Below are positions 1-17,733 of a stretch of 64,000 nucleotides of DNA, in pieces. Within the stretch, counting starts at the first letter, position 1. Each line of letters begins with the position of its first letter. The notes beneath the pieces were generated by a model. The model was not told where the DNA came from. It saw nothing but the letters and a program-made list of their open reading frames with translations, and made no database searches. Origin of the DNA: Bosea sp. Tri-49 (lineage in GTDB: Bacteria > Pseudomonadota > Alphaproteobacteria > Rhizobiales > Beijerinckiaceae); NCBI RefSeq assembly GCF_003952665.1, contig NZ_CP017946.1, positions 4,917,001-4,981,000 of the forward strand. The letters are read 5' to 3'. The translations under genes and the position numbers were made by a program.

Positions 1-1
1 G

Positions 2-739
2 GGGCCGCTGCTGGCCGCCTTTATCGTCCTGCCTTTCGGCCAGGGCAGCGTCGCCTGGCTCTCGGTCATCGCCATGGCGGGTGTGGTCGTCCTCACCCGG
101 GTCGGCCATTGGTATGCGGCTCATCGCCGCGAGCATGCCGGCCGCCCGGCCGCCAGCCGTGCCTTGCCGCTGCCGGGGCGGCGCGTCGCCTTCGCCCTGT
201 TCGTCCTGGTGCTGCTGACCGCGACGAAGAACGTCTACATGGCGAGCATATCGAGCTACTTCACCTTCTACGTCATCGAGCAATTCCAGCTCGGCTTCCG
301 CGATGCGCAGCTGATGCTGTTCCTGTTCCTGGGCGCGGCCGCGGTCGGCACCTTTGCCGGCGGCCCGATCGGTGACCGCTTCGGGGCGCGCTTCGTGATC
401 TGGTTCTCGATCCTGGGCGTCATCCCGTTCGCGCTGCTGCTGCCCTACGCCAACCTGTTCTGGACCGGCGTGCTGTGCGGTGTGATCGGGCTGATCTTCG
501 CCTCGGCCTTCTCGGCCATTGTGGTGTTCGCGCAGGAGCTTGTTCCGGGCCGCGTCGGCCTGATTGCCGGCATGTTCTTCGGCTTCGCCTTCGGCGCGGG
601 CGGGCTCGGCGCCGCCTTCCTCGGCGGCTTCGCTGACGCCTATGGCATCACCTTCGTCTACCGCGTCTGCTCCTATCTGCCGCTGTTGGGACTGCTGACC
701 ATCCTGCTGCCGCGTCTGCCACAGCGTGTGCGGAGCTGA
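2..739 (+). CDS. fsr: Fosmidomycin-resistance-type MFS efflux transporter (5' truncated by window edge)
   Basis: This is the C-terminal part of a major facilitator superfamily drug/proton antiporter of the Fsr family, which exports fosmidomycin and related compounds across the inner membrane. The reading frame is open from base 2, so the gene starts outside the window. Visible features shared with E. coli Fsr are the stretch YMASISSYFTFY early in the second half, the loop GGPIGDRFG between membrane helices, the segment SAFSAIVVFAQELVPGR, the glycine-rich helix FFGFAFGAGGLGAA and the end LLGLLTILLP. About six membrane helices of the usual twelve are present. Family assignment is from recognised sequence similarity; the substrate is inferred. 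The gene converges on a small membrane-protein gene 10 bases downstream. Confidence 0.85.
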   Translation, partial: GPLLAAFIVLPFGQGSVAWLSVIAMAGVVVLTRVGHWYAAHRREHAGRPAASRALPLPGRRVAFALFVLVLLTATKNVYMASISSYFTFYVIEQFQLGFRDAQLMLFLFLGAAAVGTFAGGPIGDRFGARFVIWFSILGVIPFALLLPYANLFWTGVLCGVIGLIFASAFSAIVVFAQELVPGRVGLIAGMFFGFAFGAGGLGAAFLGGFADAYGITFVYRVCSYLPLLGLLTILLPRLPQRVRS

Positions 740-748
740 GCTTCCGCT

Positions 749-1333
749 TCAAGCCGAACCGGACGGCGCAATCGCCTTCTCCGTCCTGCCGGCAAGGGCG
801 ACGAGCCGCGCCTGCTGGTCCGGATTCAGGAGCCGCAGCGGCAGGCTGATCGGCGCTCCAGCCTCCGGCCACAGCGACAGCAGGCCGTGAGCGACCGTCG
901 CCGAGCGGATGGCAGAGAACGGCATGAAGCCGCGCATGGCGTGGCTTCGTGTCCAGAGCCCGGCCTGCGTGACGAGGACGCGGCAATCACGCCACTCCGC
1001 CATGAAGTCATCGAAGGCTGCCTGCTCCCGGTCAGCCGCTGAAGCGCGGGCGGCGAGCGAGGGCGCCCAAAGGCCGAGCCAGAAGGCCGCGAAGACGAGC
1101 GCGGCGATCGTGCCGCCGGCGCGCAGATCCGAGGCTCCGCCGGCGACCGCAAGTCCCGCTGCGAGCAGGGCCACCGCGCAGCCCAGGCTGATCAGGGCAG
1201 GCCAGCTCTCCAAGGGCGATGGTTTCACCAGAGCCTGTCGCCTGCCTGCGTCGATGGTCTGGTACTGCGCGAATTCCTCGGCGGAATAGTCGAGCCGGAT
1301 CTCGAACGCTGCCTCGGTCACGGACGGCTCCAC
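749..1333 (-). CDS. YcxB-like small inner-membrane protein
   Basis: Predicted protein of about 194 residues. After an N-terminal soluble part (EIRLDYSAEEF) come two hydrophobic helices (around WPALISLGCAVALLAAG and TIAALVFAAFWLGLW), then a soluble C-terminal part with VTQAGLWTRSHAM and MPFSAIRSATV. This architecture resembles YcxB-like proteins of unknown function. I chose the GTG at 1333, preceded by AGGAC, because a longer start (TTG at 1381) would lie in the secA terminator hairpin. The gene follows secA on the same strand but beyond its terminator, so it probably has its own promoter. No function can be assigned. Confidence 0.6.
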   Translation of the reverse strand: MEPSVTEAAFEIRLDYSAEEFAQYQTIDAGRRQALVKPSPLESWPALISLGCAVALLAAGLAVAGGASDLRAGGTIAALVFAAFWLGLWAPSLAARASAADREQAAFDDFMAEWRDCRVLVTQAGLWTRSHAMRGFMPFSAIRSATVAHGLLSLWPEAGAPISLPLRLLNPDQQARLVALAGRTEKAIAPSGSA

Positions 1334-1382
1334 ACCCTTGATCTGTCCTCGCAAGGATGCAGGCACCTCGCCGGGCCGCAAG

Positions 1383-1413
1383 AAAAAAGCTCCGGCTGTT
1401 GGCCGGAGCTTTT
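1383..1413 (-). terminator. Rho-independent terminator of secA
   Basis: Perfect 11-bp inverted repeat, arms 1385-1395 and 1403-1413, with a 7-base loop. Read on the minus strand the stem is followed by a T run (six A on the plus strand at 1383-1388). It lies 32 bases after the secA stop. A shorter T run on the other side could let it act in both directions. Confidence 0.85.
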
Positions 1414-1444
1414 CGATCCGGTCGTGAGGTGCCGGAGACCGGCT

Positions 1445-4291
<2,847 letters not shown>

Positions 4292-4417
4292 GTCTGGCCT
4301 TTCAATGGCGAATCCGGCCGGCACCAGCAGGCGCAGCCGAAAGCGGTAACCCTCAGAATTTCACGCGCGTGTTTAGACGTGCGCAGGCGCATGGTCCAGC
4401 ACGCGCTTATCCGCGCG

Positions 4418-4446
4418 CATGTAGGGTCCGGACGCTTCGGTTCCAA
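4418..4446 (-). promoter_or_regulatory. Candidate secA promoter
   Basis: On the minus strand TTGGAA (4446-4441) and TACATG (4423-4418) are separated by 17 bases, a fair match to the alphaproteobacterial housekeeping promoter. It would place the start of transcription about 120 bases upstream of secA. Based on pattern only. Confidence 0.4.
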
Positions 4447-4598
4447 GAGCTTTGCATGGTTGCGAGATGTGGAGCCGTGGATTGAACCAGGCCGGCCGGC
4501 TCGCGTTGATGTGCGAGGCGTCATCTTGCCAAGGCCGCGTTCTGCTGGCACTCAGCCTGCGAGATTCATTTCCGCGCCGTTCATCGAAAGGCCGATCC

Positions 4599-5453
4599 AT
4601 GGTTTCGTCCCGTCTCGCCACGCTGTCGCTCGGCCTCGTGCTCGCCGCCGCCGCGCCGGCCCTCGCGCAGCAGGACAAGCCCATCGCAAAGGTCGATGGG
4701 ATCACCATCACGGAGGGTGACCTGAAGCTCGCCGAGGAGGATCTCGCCGAGCGCACCGCGCAGATGCCGGAGGAGCGCAAGCGCGAGGAGCTGATCAACT
4801 ATCTGGTCGACCTCAAGCTCGGTGCCAAGACCGCGACGGCCGCCAAGGTCGGCGAGGGGCCGGAGTTCGCCAAGCGCCTCGCCTATAACCGCGACAAGCT
4901 CCTGCTCGACGAGTATCTGACGACCGAAGCCAAGAAGGCGGCGACGCCGGAGGCGGCGAAGAAGCTCTTCGAGGACACCGTCAAGGCGATGAAGCCGGAG
5001 GAAGAGGTCCACGCCCGCCACATCCTGGTGCCGGAGGAGGCGCAGGCCAAGGCGGCGCTGGATCGGGTGAAGAAGGGCGAGGATTTCGCCAAGGTCGCGG
5101 CCGAGCTCTCCAAGGATCCGGGTTCGGGCAAGGAGGGCGGCGATCTCGGCTGGTTCGCCAAGGACCGGATGGTGCCGGAATTCGCCGAGGCGGCCTTCAA
5201 GCTCGAAAAGGGCCAGGTCTCCGAGCCGGTGAAGAGCCAGTTCGGCTGGCACGTCATCAAGCTCGAGGACAAGCGCAGCAAGCCGCTGCCGAGTTTCGAC
5301 GAGGTCAAGCCGCAGATCGACCAGTATCTGGTCCGCAAGGCGCAGCAGGACCTCATCGTCGCTCTGCGCGAGAAGGCCAAGGTCGAGCGCCTCGACAAGC
5401 CGGCTGCCCCGGCGACGCCTGCGCCGGCTCCGGTCGAGCCGAAGAAGCCCTGA
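4599..5453 (+). CDS. Periplasmic parvulin-type peptidyl-prolyl isomerase
   Basis: PpiC/SurA-type peptidyl-prolyl cis-trans isomerase of 284 residues, expected to help folding of exported proteins in the periplasm. It has a Sec signal peptide (hydrophobic run ending APALAQ), a helical N-terminal SurA-like part, then a rotamase domain at about 145-235 containing VHARHILV, DPGSGKEGGDLGWF, MVPEFAEAAF and FGWHVIKLED, and a Pro/Ala-rich tail. The start at 4599 is preceded by GAAAGG and begins the signal peptide; a longer upstream extension lacks family features. It is divergent from secA and followed by a terminator, then argJ. Confidence 0.92.
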   Translation: MVSSRLATLSLGLVLAAAAPALAQQDKPIAKVDGITITEGDLKLAEEDLAERTAQMPEERKREELINYLVDLKLGAKTATAAKVGEGPEFAKRLAYNRDKLLLDEYLTTEAKKAATPEAAKKLFEDTVKAMKPEEEVHARHILVPEEAQAKAALDRVKKGEDFAKVAAELSKDPGSGKEGGDLGWFAKDRMVPEFAEAAFKLEKGQVSEPVKSQFGWHVIKLEDKRSKPLPSFDEVKPQIDQYLVRKAQQDLIVALREKAKVERLDKPAAPATPAPAPVEPKKP

Positions 5454-5486
5454 TCGGGCCACGTCTTTCACAATACCGTCGCGATG

Positions 5487-5516
5487 CGCCCGGGCCATGC
5501 CCGGGCGTTTCGTTTT
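5487..5516 (+). terminator. Rho-independent terminator after the parvulin gene
   Basis: GC-rich inverted repeat cgcccggg / cccgggcg with a 5-base loop, followed by TTTCGTTTT. It separates the isomerase gene from argJ. Confidence 0.75.
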
Positions 5517-5584
5517 GGCAGAGCTGAGACCCTTGTCTTCGTCCCGCCGCTGCGGCACATCGGGGCACCTTTTCGAGGAGGCGC

Positions 5585-6838
5585 ATGATGGCCGGCAAGG
5601 ATGTTCCCGTTTCTCCGCTCGCGCCGAAGCGCCAGCCCAAGGTTCCGGCTGTGCCGGGCGTGCGCTTCGCCACCGCCGAGGCCGGCATCCGCTACAAGGG
5701 CCGCACCGACGTCGTGCTCGTCCTGCTTGACGAGGGCTCGCAGGCCGCCGGCGTCTTCACCCGCTCGAAATGCCCGTCGGCCCCGGTCGATTGGTGCCGG
5801 GAGAATCTGGCTCAGGGCAAGGCGCGCGCCATCGTCGTCAACTCGGGCAACGCCAATGCTTTCACGGGTCTCAAAGGCCGCGACTCGGTTGCGCTGACGG
5901 CGAAAATCGCGGCCAAGGCCGCGGGCTGCAAGGCGGAAGAGGTCTTCATCGCCTCGACCGGCGTGATCGGCGAGCCGCTCGACGCCAGCAAGTTCGAGGG
6001 TGTGCTGGCCGATTGCGCCAAGCGTGCCGCCGACGGACCCTGGTTGGACGCCGCCACGGCGATCATGACCACCGACACCTTCCCCAAGGCCGTCTCGCGC
6101 AAGGCCAAGATCGACGGGCACGAGGTCGTCATCGCCGGTATCGCCAAGGGCGCCGGCATGATCGCGCCTGACATGGCGACGATGCTGTCCTTCGTCTTCA
6201 CCGATGCGCCGATCGCAGCGCCCGTGCTGCAGGCGCTGCTGTCGAAGGGCGTCAAAGGCTCGTTCAACGCGATCACGGTCGACAGCGACACCTCGACCTC
6301 CGACACGCTGATGCTGTTCTCGACCGGCAAGGCCAAGGCCCGCGGCGTGCCGGAGATCACCGATCCGGCGGATGCCCGGCTCTCGGGCTTCAAGCGGGCG
6401 CTGAACGCGCTGCTGCTCGAGCTCTCGCACCTGGTCTGCAAGGACGGCGAGGGCGCCCGCAAATTCGTCGAAGTCCGCGTCGTCGGAGCGCAATCGGCGC
6501 GCTCGGCCAAGAAGGTTGCGTTGTCGATCGCCAATTCGCCGCTGGTCAAGACCGCGGTCGCCGGCGAGGACGCCAATTGGGGCCGCATCGTCATGGCGGT
6601 CGGCAAGGCCGGAGAGCCGGCCGATCGCGACAGGCTCGACATCTCCTTCGGCGCGATCAAGGTCGCGGAAGCCGGTGCACGCGCCGGCTCCTATGACGAG
6701 CAGGCTGTCTCCGACTACATGAAGGGCGAGCACATCGTCATCACCGCCGATCTCGGCCTCGGCCGCGGCAAGGCCACTGTCTGGACCTGCGACCTGACCA
6801 AGGCCTATGTCGAGATCAACGGCGACTATCGCTCCTGA
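5585..6838 (+). CDS. argJ: Bifunctional glutamate N-acetyltransferase / N-acetylglutamate synthase
   Basis: Transfers the acetyl group from N-acetylornithine to glutamate and also makes N-acetylglutamate, closing the cyclic arginine pathway in the cytoplasm. The 417-residue precursor has the autocleavage site [14 protein letters not shown]; cleavage before Thr199 gives the alpha and beta chains, with that threonine as nucleophile. Other family motifs are [11 protein letters not shown] and the C-terminal [17 protein letters not shown]. The start is the first ATG of an ATGATG pair after GAGGAGG. The last 32 bases overlap the downstream EamA transporter gene. Confidence 0.97.
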   Translation: MMAGKDVPVSPLAPKRQPKVPAVPGVRFATAEAGIRYKGRTDVVLVLLDEGSQAAGVFTRSKCPSAPVDWCRENLAQGKARAIVVNSGNANAFTGLKGRDSVALTAKIAAKAAGCKAEEVFIASTGVIGEPLDASKFEGVLADCAKRAADGPWLDAATAIMTTDTFPKAVSRKAKIDGHEVVIAGIAKGAGMIAPDMATMLSFVFTDAPIAAPVLQALLSKGVKGSFNAITVDSDTSTSDTLMLFSTGKAKARGVPEITDPADARLSGFKRALNALLLELSHLVCKDGEGARKFVEVRVVGAQSARSAKKVALSIANSPLVKTAVAGEDANWGRIVMAVGKAGEPADRDRLDISFGAIKVAEAGARAGSYDEQAVSDYMKGEHIVITADLGLGRGKATVWTCDLTKAYVEINGDYRS

Positions 6839-7748
6839 GCCTGCCGGCCCTACGGGGCCGAGCAAGGCCTTCATCGTCGGCAATCTCGCTGCCTGCTCCT
6901 TCCTCTGGGGCAGCAGCTACCTGTTTATCAAGCTGATGGCGGGCGAGGTCTCGCCCTGGGCGATCGCTGCCGGGCGCGGCCTGCTCGGCGCGGCGACGCT
7001 GGCGCTCTTCGTCATGGTGCGTGGCCAGAGCCCGCTACCGCGTCGGCACGAGTTCCGCCACTGGCTGGTGCTCGGCACGTGCAATGGCTGGCTGCCGAAC
7101 GCGCTCGTCGCCTATGCGCTGATCCAGCTCGCCAGCGGCCCGGCGGCGATGATCCAGGCGGCTGGACCGCTGGTCACGGCGCTGTTCGCGCATCTGCTGT
7201 TCGCCGAGGAGCGGCTGAGCCCGCGCCGCCTCGCCGGCGTCCTCGTCGGCATGGCCGGCGTCGCAATCCTGATCGGGCCGCGGCTGGTCGAGGGTGGTGG
7301 CTCGGCGCTCAGCGTCTTCGCCATGGTCGGCGCGATGCTCTCCTATGCCTGCGCCAACCTCTATACGCGCGTGGTGCCGCAGAAGGCCGGCGATCCGATC
7401 CGGCTCGCGCTCGGCCAGCAGATGGTTTCCGGTTCGAGCGCGTTGCTACTGACGCTGATCTTCTCCGGCGGAGCGGCGCTCGCGGCGCTGGCGCCGCATT
7501 GGCAGGCCGTGTTGGCGCTCGGCGTGCTCGCGACGGCGCTGCCGGTGACGTTCTTCATGCGATTGATCCGCGCCGCCGGGCCGACGCGGGCGGCGATGAC
7601 CGGCTATCTGGTTCCGGCGGTCGCTGCCGTCATGGGTGTGCTCGTCCTCGGCGAAACGCTGGAGTTGCGGCAGATTATCGGAGGTTGCATCATCCTCGTC
7701 GGCGTCTTTCTGGTATCGACGGCGCCGGCGGGGGGACGTGCCAGATGA
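6807..7748 (+). CDS. EamA/DMT-family membrane transporter
   Basis: Drug/metabolite transporter superfamily protein of 313 residues with ten predicted membrane helices in two EamA repeats. The first repeat starts with [22 protein letters not shown] and the second has [16 protein letters not shown] and a late [18 protein letters not shown]. It probably exports a small metabolite from the cytoplasm; the substrate cannot be read. The ATG at 6807 lies inside argJ (32-base overlap) after AAGG; no good later start precedes the first helix. It is coupled to the lipoprotein gene by an ATGA overlap. Confidence 0.85.
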   Translation: MSRSTATIAPEPAGPTGPSKAFIVGNLAACSFLWGSSYLFIKLMAGEVSPWAIAAGRGLLGAATLALFVMVRGQSPLPRRHEFRHWLVLGTCNGWLPNALVAYALIQLASGPAAMIQAAGPLVTALFAHLLFAEERLSPRRLAGVLVGMAGVAILIGPRLVEGGGSALSVFAMVGAMLSYACANLYTRVVPQKAGDPIRLALGQQMVSGSSALLLTLIFSGGAALAALAPHWQAVLALGVLATALPVTFFMRLIRAAGPTRAAMTGYLVPAVAAVMGVLVLGETLELRQIIGGCIILVGVFLVSTAPAGGRAR

Positions 7749-8254
7749 AGAGGATCGCATGCGTGCTGGGCCTTGCGGCCCTGCTAGGCTCTTGCGTCGC
7801 GCAGGGGTCGGGGACGGACCCCTCCTTCTCGGCAGAGGAAGCGGCGTTCATCCGCAAGTCCGGGACCGGGGTCATCGTCGGCCATGCCTTCCGGACGCGC
7901 TCGAAGGGGCAGGTCGTGAACGCGGCCGGGGAGGTCGTCAGGCTGATCCCGGCGACGGCCTATGCCCGCGAACGCTTCAGCCGCATCTTCGTCAGGACCA
8001 AGTTCCTGCCGCACTGGCGTTATCCGAACGACCAGATCGATCCGCGTTATGCGGAATTCACCCGCACGACCAAGTCGACGGCCAGGGGACGCTTCAGCTT
8101 CGACAAGGTCGCGCCCGGCACCTACTTCGTCTCGACTCAGGTGATCTGGGGCGAGGAGGATGCGATTTTCCGCGAGGGCGGTTCGGTCTATGACGAGGTC
8201 ACGCTGACCGGCAAGGAAACCGAACCGGTCGAGGTCATCCTCTCTGGACATTAG
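7745..8254 (+). CDS. Lipoprotein with carboxypeptidase-regulatory-like fold
   Basis: Predicted lipoprotein of 169 residues. The signal peptide ends in a lipobox LLGSC, so Cys becomes the lipidated N-terminus. The C-terminal half contains TTKSTARGRFSFDKVAPGTYFV, the signature of a carboxypeptidase-regulatory or SdrD-B-like beta sandwich. Its ATG overlaps the stop of the transporter gene (ATGA), which suggests translational coupling. Function unknown; the mutT gene follows after 8 bases. Confidence 0.72.
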   Translation: MKRIACVLGLAALLGSCVAQGSGTDPSFSAEEAAFIRKSGTGVIVGHAFRTRSKGQVVNAAGEVVRLIPATAYARERFSRIFVRTKFLPHWRYPNDQIDPRYAEFTRTTKSTARGRFSFDKVAPGTYFVSTQVIWGEEDAIFREGGSVYDEVTLTGKETEPVEVILSGH

Positions 8255-8262
8255 TTCTCGCT

Positions 8263-8667
8263 GTGAAGCTGCTGCTCGTCGTCGCCTGTGCGCTGATCGA
8301 TTCCGATAATCGCGTGCTCGTCACCCAACGCCCCGAAGGAAAAGCCCTGGCGGGCCTGTGGGAGTTTCCCGGCGGCAAGCTCGAAGCTGGCGAGCGACCG
8401 GAGCCGGCGCTGATCCGCGAGCTCGCCGAGGAACTCGGCATCGAAGTGAAAGAGGCCTGCCTGGCGCCGCTGACTTTCGCCAGCTACGCCTATCCCGAAT
8501 TCCACCTGCTGATGCCGCTCTATATCTGCCGGCGCTGGGAGGGGACGGTAATCTCGGGCGAGGGGCAGGCGTTGAAATGGGTCCGCCCCGGCAAGCTGCG
8601 CGAGCTCGCCATGCCGCCGGCCGACGAGCCGCTGATCCCACCGCTGGTCGATCTGCTGGGGGCGTGA
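8263..8667 (+). CDS. mutT: 8-oxo-dGTP diphosphatase (MutT, Nudix)
   Basis: Nudix hydrolase of 134 residues that removes 8-oxo-dGTP from the nucleotide pool and so prevents A:T to C:G mutations. The Nudix box is complete: G-x5-E-x7-RELAEELGI, beginning GGKLEAGE at about residue 38, which provides the Mg2+ ligands. The upstream strand VVACALIDSDNRVLVTQRPEGK and the WEFPGGK segment are typical of MutT. The start is GTG. argJ followed closely by mutT is a common order in Hyphomicrobiales. Confidence 0.93.
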   Translation: MKLLLVVACALIDSDNRVLVTQRPEGKALAGLWEFPGGKLEAGERPEPALIRELAEELGIEVKEACLAPLTFASYAYPEFHLLMPLYICRRWEGTVISGEGQALKWVRPGKLRELAMPPADEPLIPPLVDLLGA

Positions 8668-8802
8668 GCGGAGCCCGCCATTCTCGGGTGGCGCGTAGCG
8701 ACGACCCGAGAATCTCGGGACGAGAAGGCGCCAAACCGGAGCCTCTTCCGGCTTGAGATGCTCGGGGCTTCGCCCGAGCATGACGCTTGGTGTACCTGCC
8801 GC
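8668..8802. repeat. Two REP-like palindromes between convergent genes
   Basis: The spacer between mutT and gltD holds two inverted repeats: attctcgggt (8680-8689) with acccgagaat (8704-8713), and atgctcggg (8758-8766) with cccgagcat (8773-8781). Sequences of this kind (GAGAATCTC, ATGCTCGGG) resemble dispersed extragenic palindromes of rhizobial genomes. Neither has a T run, though the second hairpin could still weaken read-through between the convergent genes. Repeat status is inferred because only one copy lies in this window. Confidence 0.5.
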
Positions 8803-10227
<1,425 letters not shown>

Positions 10228-10231
10228 CGTC

Positions 10232-14950
<4,719 letters not shown>

Positions 14951-15487
14951 CGTCACCTCCGCCCGCCTTCAGCCCCGGCAGCATCTGCTTGGGAGCCAAC
15001 CAAAGTCCGCGCGCCGCCGCGCCGCTGCCGTTCCGGCTTTCTCCCTGCCGAGCAAGGATCGGGCCGGTTCGGCTTTATTCTCGGTTTGCGAAGGTTGCTT
15101 GCGCTGGTCTGGTCTTGCGCCCGCGTCCTCCGCAGGCGCCTCGGGCTCTTCGAGCCCTGCCGCGCCTGGTTACGCCGCCGTTTTGCGGGCGGCGCGCGTC
15201 GTACGGTTGGCTTTGGCTTTATTCGCCGTACCTCCCGTCATCGTCCGCTCCATCCGCCTGCGCCGGGGCCTCGGCGAGGCCCACTCTGAAAATGGGACAG
15301 TATCGCTGTCCTATTGCCTTGACCTTGCCAGAATTCCAATCTGGGCACAAGCGCCGATTTTGCGTTGCAACGACATTTTGTTGCTATCTCTGTTCGGGTC
15401 TCGACATTTTCACATCACTGCGGCCGGCAAGCCAAGCCGGAAGTTGTCGGTAGCCGAGATCGGGGCTGCCCTGCGCAAGAGCCGGAT
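14951..15487. other. Non-coding stretch upstream of gltB with a GGACAG-N5-CTGTCC palindrome
   Basis: About 540 bases with no convincing gene; open frames here lack family features and ribosome sites. The stretch near 15290-15420 is AT-richer than its surroundings and probably carries the gltB promoter. One clear operator-like element is ggacag (15295-15300) with ctgtcc (15306-15311), spacer 5. I found no convincing sigma-54 site. Confidence 0.4.
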
Positions 15488-15590
15488 CTGATCAGGTTGA
15501 GTCAACCTGATCAGTGAACCCGTCTCTCACTTTAAGCTTAGAGACCGTTTTACCGATCGGCTTGCGGTGCAAGCAGATCGGAACGGGCTC
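15488..15590. repeat. Perfect 27-bp palindrome plus neighbouring hairpin
   Basis: Bases 15488-15500 and 15502-15514 are perfect reverse complements (13-bp arms, one-base centre), with core TTGAGTCAA that includes a GANTC site. It is followed at 15553-15581 by a second hairpin (12-bp arms with one mismatch, 5-base loop) ending in GATCGGAACGGG. Similar GATCGGAACG tails occur in dispersed alphaproteobacterial intergenic repeats, and one lies at 50436-50482 here. It could be a mobile repeat or an operator for the aldolase gene 76 bases downstream. Confidence 0.6.
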
Positions 15591-15665
15591 CAGAGCCGAT
15601 TGCGTAGGGACAGGAGGCTGCTTATCCGTCAGGACCCTCACAGCCACCCGCCGGATACAAGCTCC

Positions 15666-16724
15666 ATGAATTTCATCAGCGACAATCTGGCCGGGGCGAG
15701 CGCACCGGTGATGCAGGCGATGGCGGCCGCCAATGACGGCTTTGCCACAGCCTATGGCAATGATGCCTGGACGAAGCGGGTCGAAGCCATGTTCGCGGAA
15801 TTGTTCGAGCGCGAGGTCGCGGTCTTCCTCGTCACGACCGGCACGGCGGCGAATGCGCTGGCGCTGGCGAGCCTGGTCCAGCCTTGGGGGGCGGTGCTCT
15901 GCCATCACGAGGCGCATATCGCCGCTGACGAATGCGGTGCGCCCGAGTTCTTTACCGGCGGCGCCAAGATCGTCGGATTGCCGGGCGATGGTTGCAAACT
16001 CACTCCGGGGGTCGTCACCGACCAGCTCACGCGCATGCGGGCAGGCGCCGTGCACCAGGTACAGCCGCAGATGCTGTCGATCACGCAGGCGACCGAATGC
16101 GGGCTGGTCTATACGCCGGCCGAGATCGCGGCGCTGAAGCAGGCGATCGGGCCGCGCGGATTGAAGCTGCATATGGATGGTGCCCGCTTCGCCAATGCCG
16201 TGGTCGCGCTCGGCTCCACGCCGGCCGAGATCACCTGGAAAGCAGGCGTCGACGTGCTCTCCTTCGGCGGCACCAAGAACGGCGCCTTTGCAGCCGAAGC
16301 CGTGATCGTCTTCGATCCGGCTGATGCGGTTGAGATGCTGTGGCGCCGCAAGCGCGCCGGGCACACCTTGTCCAAGGGCCGGCTGATCGGCGCGCAGTTC
16401 GAGGGGTTGCTGGCCGGTGGCCACTGGCTCGACCTTGCCCGCCACGCCAATGCGATGGCCGCCCGGCTCGCCGACGTCGTCAAGGCCGAAGACAAGCTGC
16501 GGCTGGCCTGGGCCTGCGAAGCGAATGAGGTCTTCCTGGTGCTGCCGCCGCAGGTGCAAGCGGCACTGACGGCGCAGGGCACGCAGTACATTGCTTGGTC
16601 GGACGGAGCGCTGCCTGTGGGACAAGAGCTTCAGACAGGCGAGGTCGTCGGCCGCTTCGTTTGTTCCTTCGCGACGCGGCAGGACGAGGTCGACCGGCTC
16701 GCGGCCGTGCTGGCTGCAGTCTGA
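15666..16724 (+). CDS. ltaE: Low-specificity L-threonine aldolase
   Basis: PLP-dependent lyase of the beta-eliminating lyase/aldolase family that cleaves L-threonine or allo-threonine to glycine and acetaldehyde. The 352-residue protein begins MNFISDNLAGASAP and has the substrate loop TATAYGND-like segment FATAYGNDAWT, the sequence VTTGTAANALAL, the PLP-phosphate region LHMDGARFANA and the PLP lysine in SFGGTKNGAF. The ATG at 15666 gives the family N-terminus; an in-frame ATG 99 bases earlier would add a sequence with no family match. It stands alone between two non-coding spacers. Confidence 0.93.
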   Translation: MNFISDNLAGASAPVMQAMAAANDGFATAYGNDAWTKRVEAMFAELFEREVAVFLVTTGTAANALALASLVQPWGAVLCHHEAHIAADECGAPEFFTGGAKIVGLPGDGCKLTPGVVTDQLTRMRAGAVHQVQPQMLSITQATECGLVYTPAEIAALKQAIGPRGLKLHMDGARFANAVVALGSTPAEITWKAGVDVLSFGGTKNGAFAAEAVIVFDPADAVEMLWRRKRAGHTLSKGRLIGAQFEGLLAGGHWLDLARHANAMAARLADVVKAEDKLRLAWACEANEVFLVLPPQVQAALTAQGTQYIAWSDGALPVGQELQTGEVVGRFVCSFATRQDEVDRLAAVLAAV

Positions 16725-16826
16725 AGGCCGAAAAGGGTCCGTTTCCCAGCCGATTCACGCCGCAAGCGCGCCGCAATCCTTACCGAGAACTGAAGGCTGC
16801 GATTTTCGTCTGACAGAGGACAGACC

Positions 16827-17642
16827 ATGGCAGTTTTCGTTTCGTCCGCCGCTGTGCCGCGCCCGTTGCGCCGTCGGCTGGCCGGCATTGCCGTTTTAGC
16901 GGTTGTGGCGGGCGCGAGCAGCCCAGCCCTGGCGCAACTCGATGACTACGGTAGCGGCTATGCGCGCTACGGCTATGGCTACGACTACGACGATGGTTAC
17001 GGCTACGGTCCGCGCTACGACTATGTGCCGCGCAGGGCTGCGCCGATCCCGCCGCGCGCGCTGGAACGGGGTGCGGCTCAGGAGTTCGGCCTGCGCGAAG
17101 TGCAGCGGACGGTGCGCACCCGTTCGGCCGTCATCGTCGACGGCCTGGCGGCGAATGGCTCGCGGGTGCGGCTCGTCATCGACCGTTTCAATGGCGAGCT
17201 GATCGATCGGATCGTGTTGCAGCCGCCGCCGCGGACCGTCAGGCTCGACCCGCGCGAAGAAGACCGTCCGGCGCCTAAGAAATTGACGCCGCGCCCGCCG
17301 GAGCGGCCAGCCGTCCTGAAGCCTGCCCAGCCACCGGCTGAGGCGAGTGCGCCCGCGACCGTCGTTCCGCCGTCACCGGCGGCCCCGAAGCCTGATGCGC
17401 CAGCGGCAAAACCCACTGCCGTGCCGTCGGTCGCGCCGAGCGACATCGGCAAGCCGAAGCTGGTCAATCCGCAGGATGTCCGGGGGGCCGACGAGCCCGA
17501 TCGCCTGCCGCCGCTGGCACGGGCGCATCCGAGCGGCATTCCGACACCCGACACGACCCTGCCGCCGGTGCAGATCGAGGAGATGAAGACGGCGCAGCCG
17601 AAGCCGGAGACGCCGATCGCGCCGGTCAATCCGCCGAACTAA
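16827..17642 (+). CDS. Secreted Tyr/Gly- and Pro-rich protein of unknown function
   Basis: Predicted exported protein of 271 residues. A signal peptide (PLRRRLAGIAVLAVVAGASSPALAQ) is followed by a Tyr-Gly-Asp-rich stretch (YGYGYDYDDGYGYGPRYDY, about residues 44-65). Next comes a short folded part with REVQRTVRTRSAVIVDGLAANG and FNGELIDRIVL that resembles PepSY-like or DUF-type periplasmic segments. The last 150 residues are Pro/Ala/Lys-rich and probably disordered. I do not recognise a named family. It stands alone and ends at a strong hairpin shared with the convergent hsp20 gene. Confidence 0.75.
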   Translation: MAVFVSSAAVPRPLRRRLAGIAVLAVVAGASSPALAQLDDYGSGYARYGYGYDYDDGYGYGPRYDYVPRRAAPIPPRALERGAAQEFGLREVQRTVRTRSAVIVDGLAANGSRVRLVIDRFNGELIDRIVLQPPPRTVRLDPREEDRPAPKKLTPRPPERPAVLKPAQPPAEASAPATVVPPSPAAPKPDAPAAKPTAVPSVAPSDIGKPKLVNPQDVRGADEPDRLPPLARAHPSGIPTPDTTLPPVQIEEMKTAQPKPETPIAPVNPPN

Positions 17643-17667
17643 GGGCTGTGCAGCACGCCTAGACAAA

Positions 17668-17695
17668 GAGCCTCCCCGGTTTCCCGGGGAGGCTC
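17668..17695. terminator. Bidirectional terminator between convergent genes
   Basis: Perfect 12-bp stem gagcctccccgg / ccggggaggctc (17668-17679, 17684-17695) with a 4-base loop. It lies between the secreted-protein gene and hsp20, which converge here, with T-rich flanks on both sides. Confidence 0.85.
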
Positions 17696-17733
17696 TCTCG
17701 TTTCAGGCAAGCGGTGCTTTCACACCGGCAATG

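Noticed and set aside
15295..15311. GGACAG-N5-CTGTCC as a LexA box
   Set aside because: The alphaproteobacterial LexA box is a direct repeat GTTC-N7-GTTC, which this is not; no SOS gene is adjacent.
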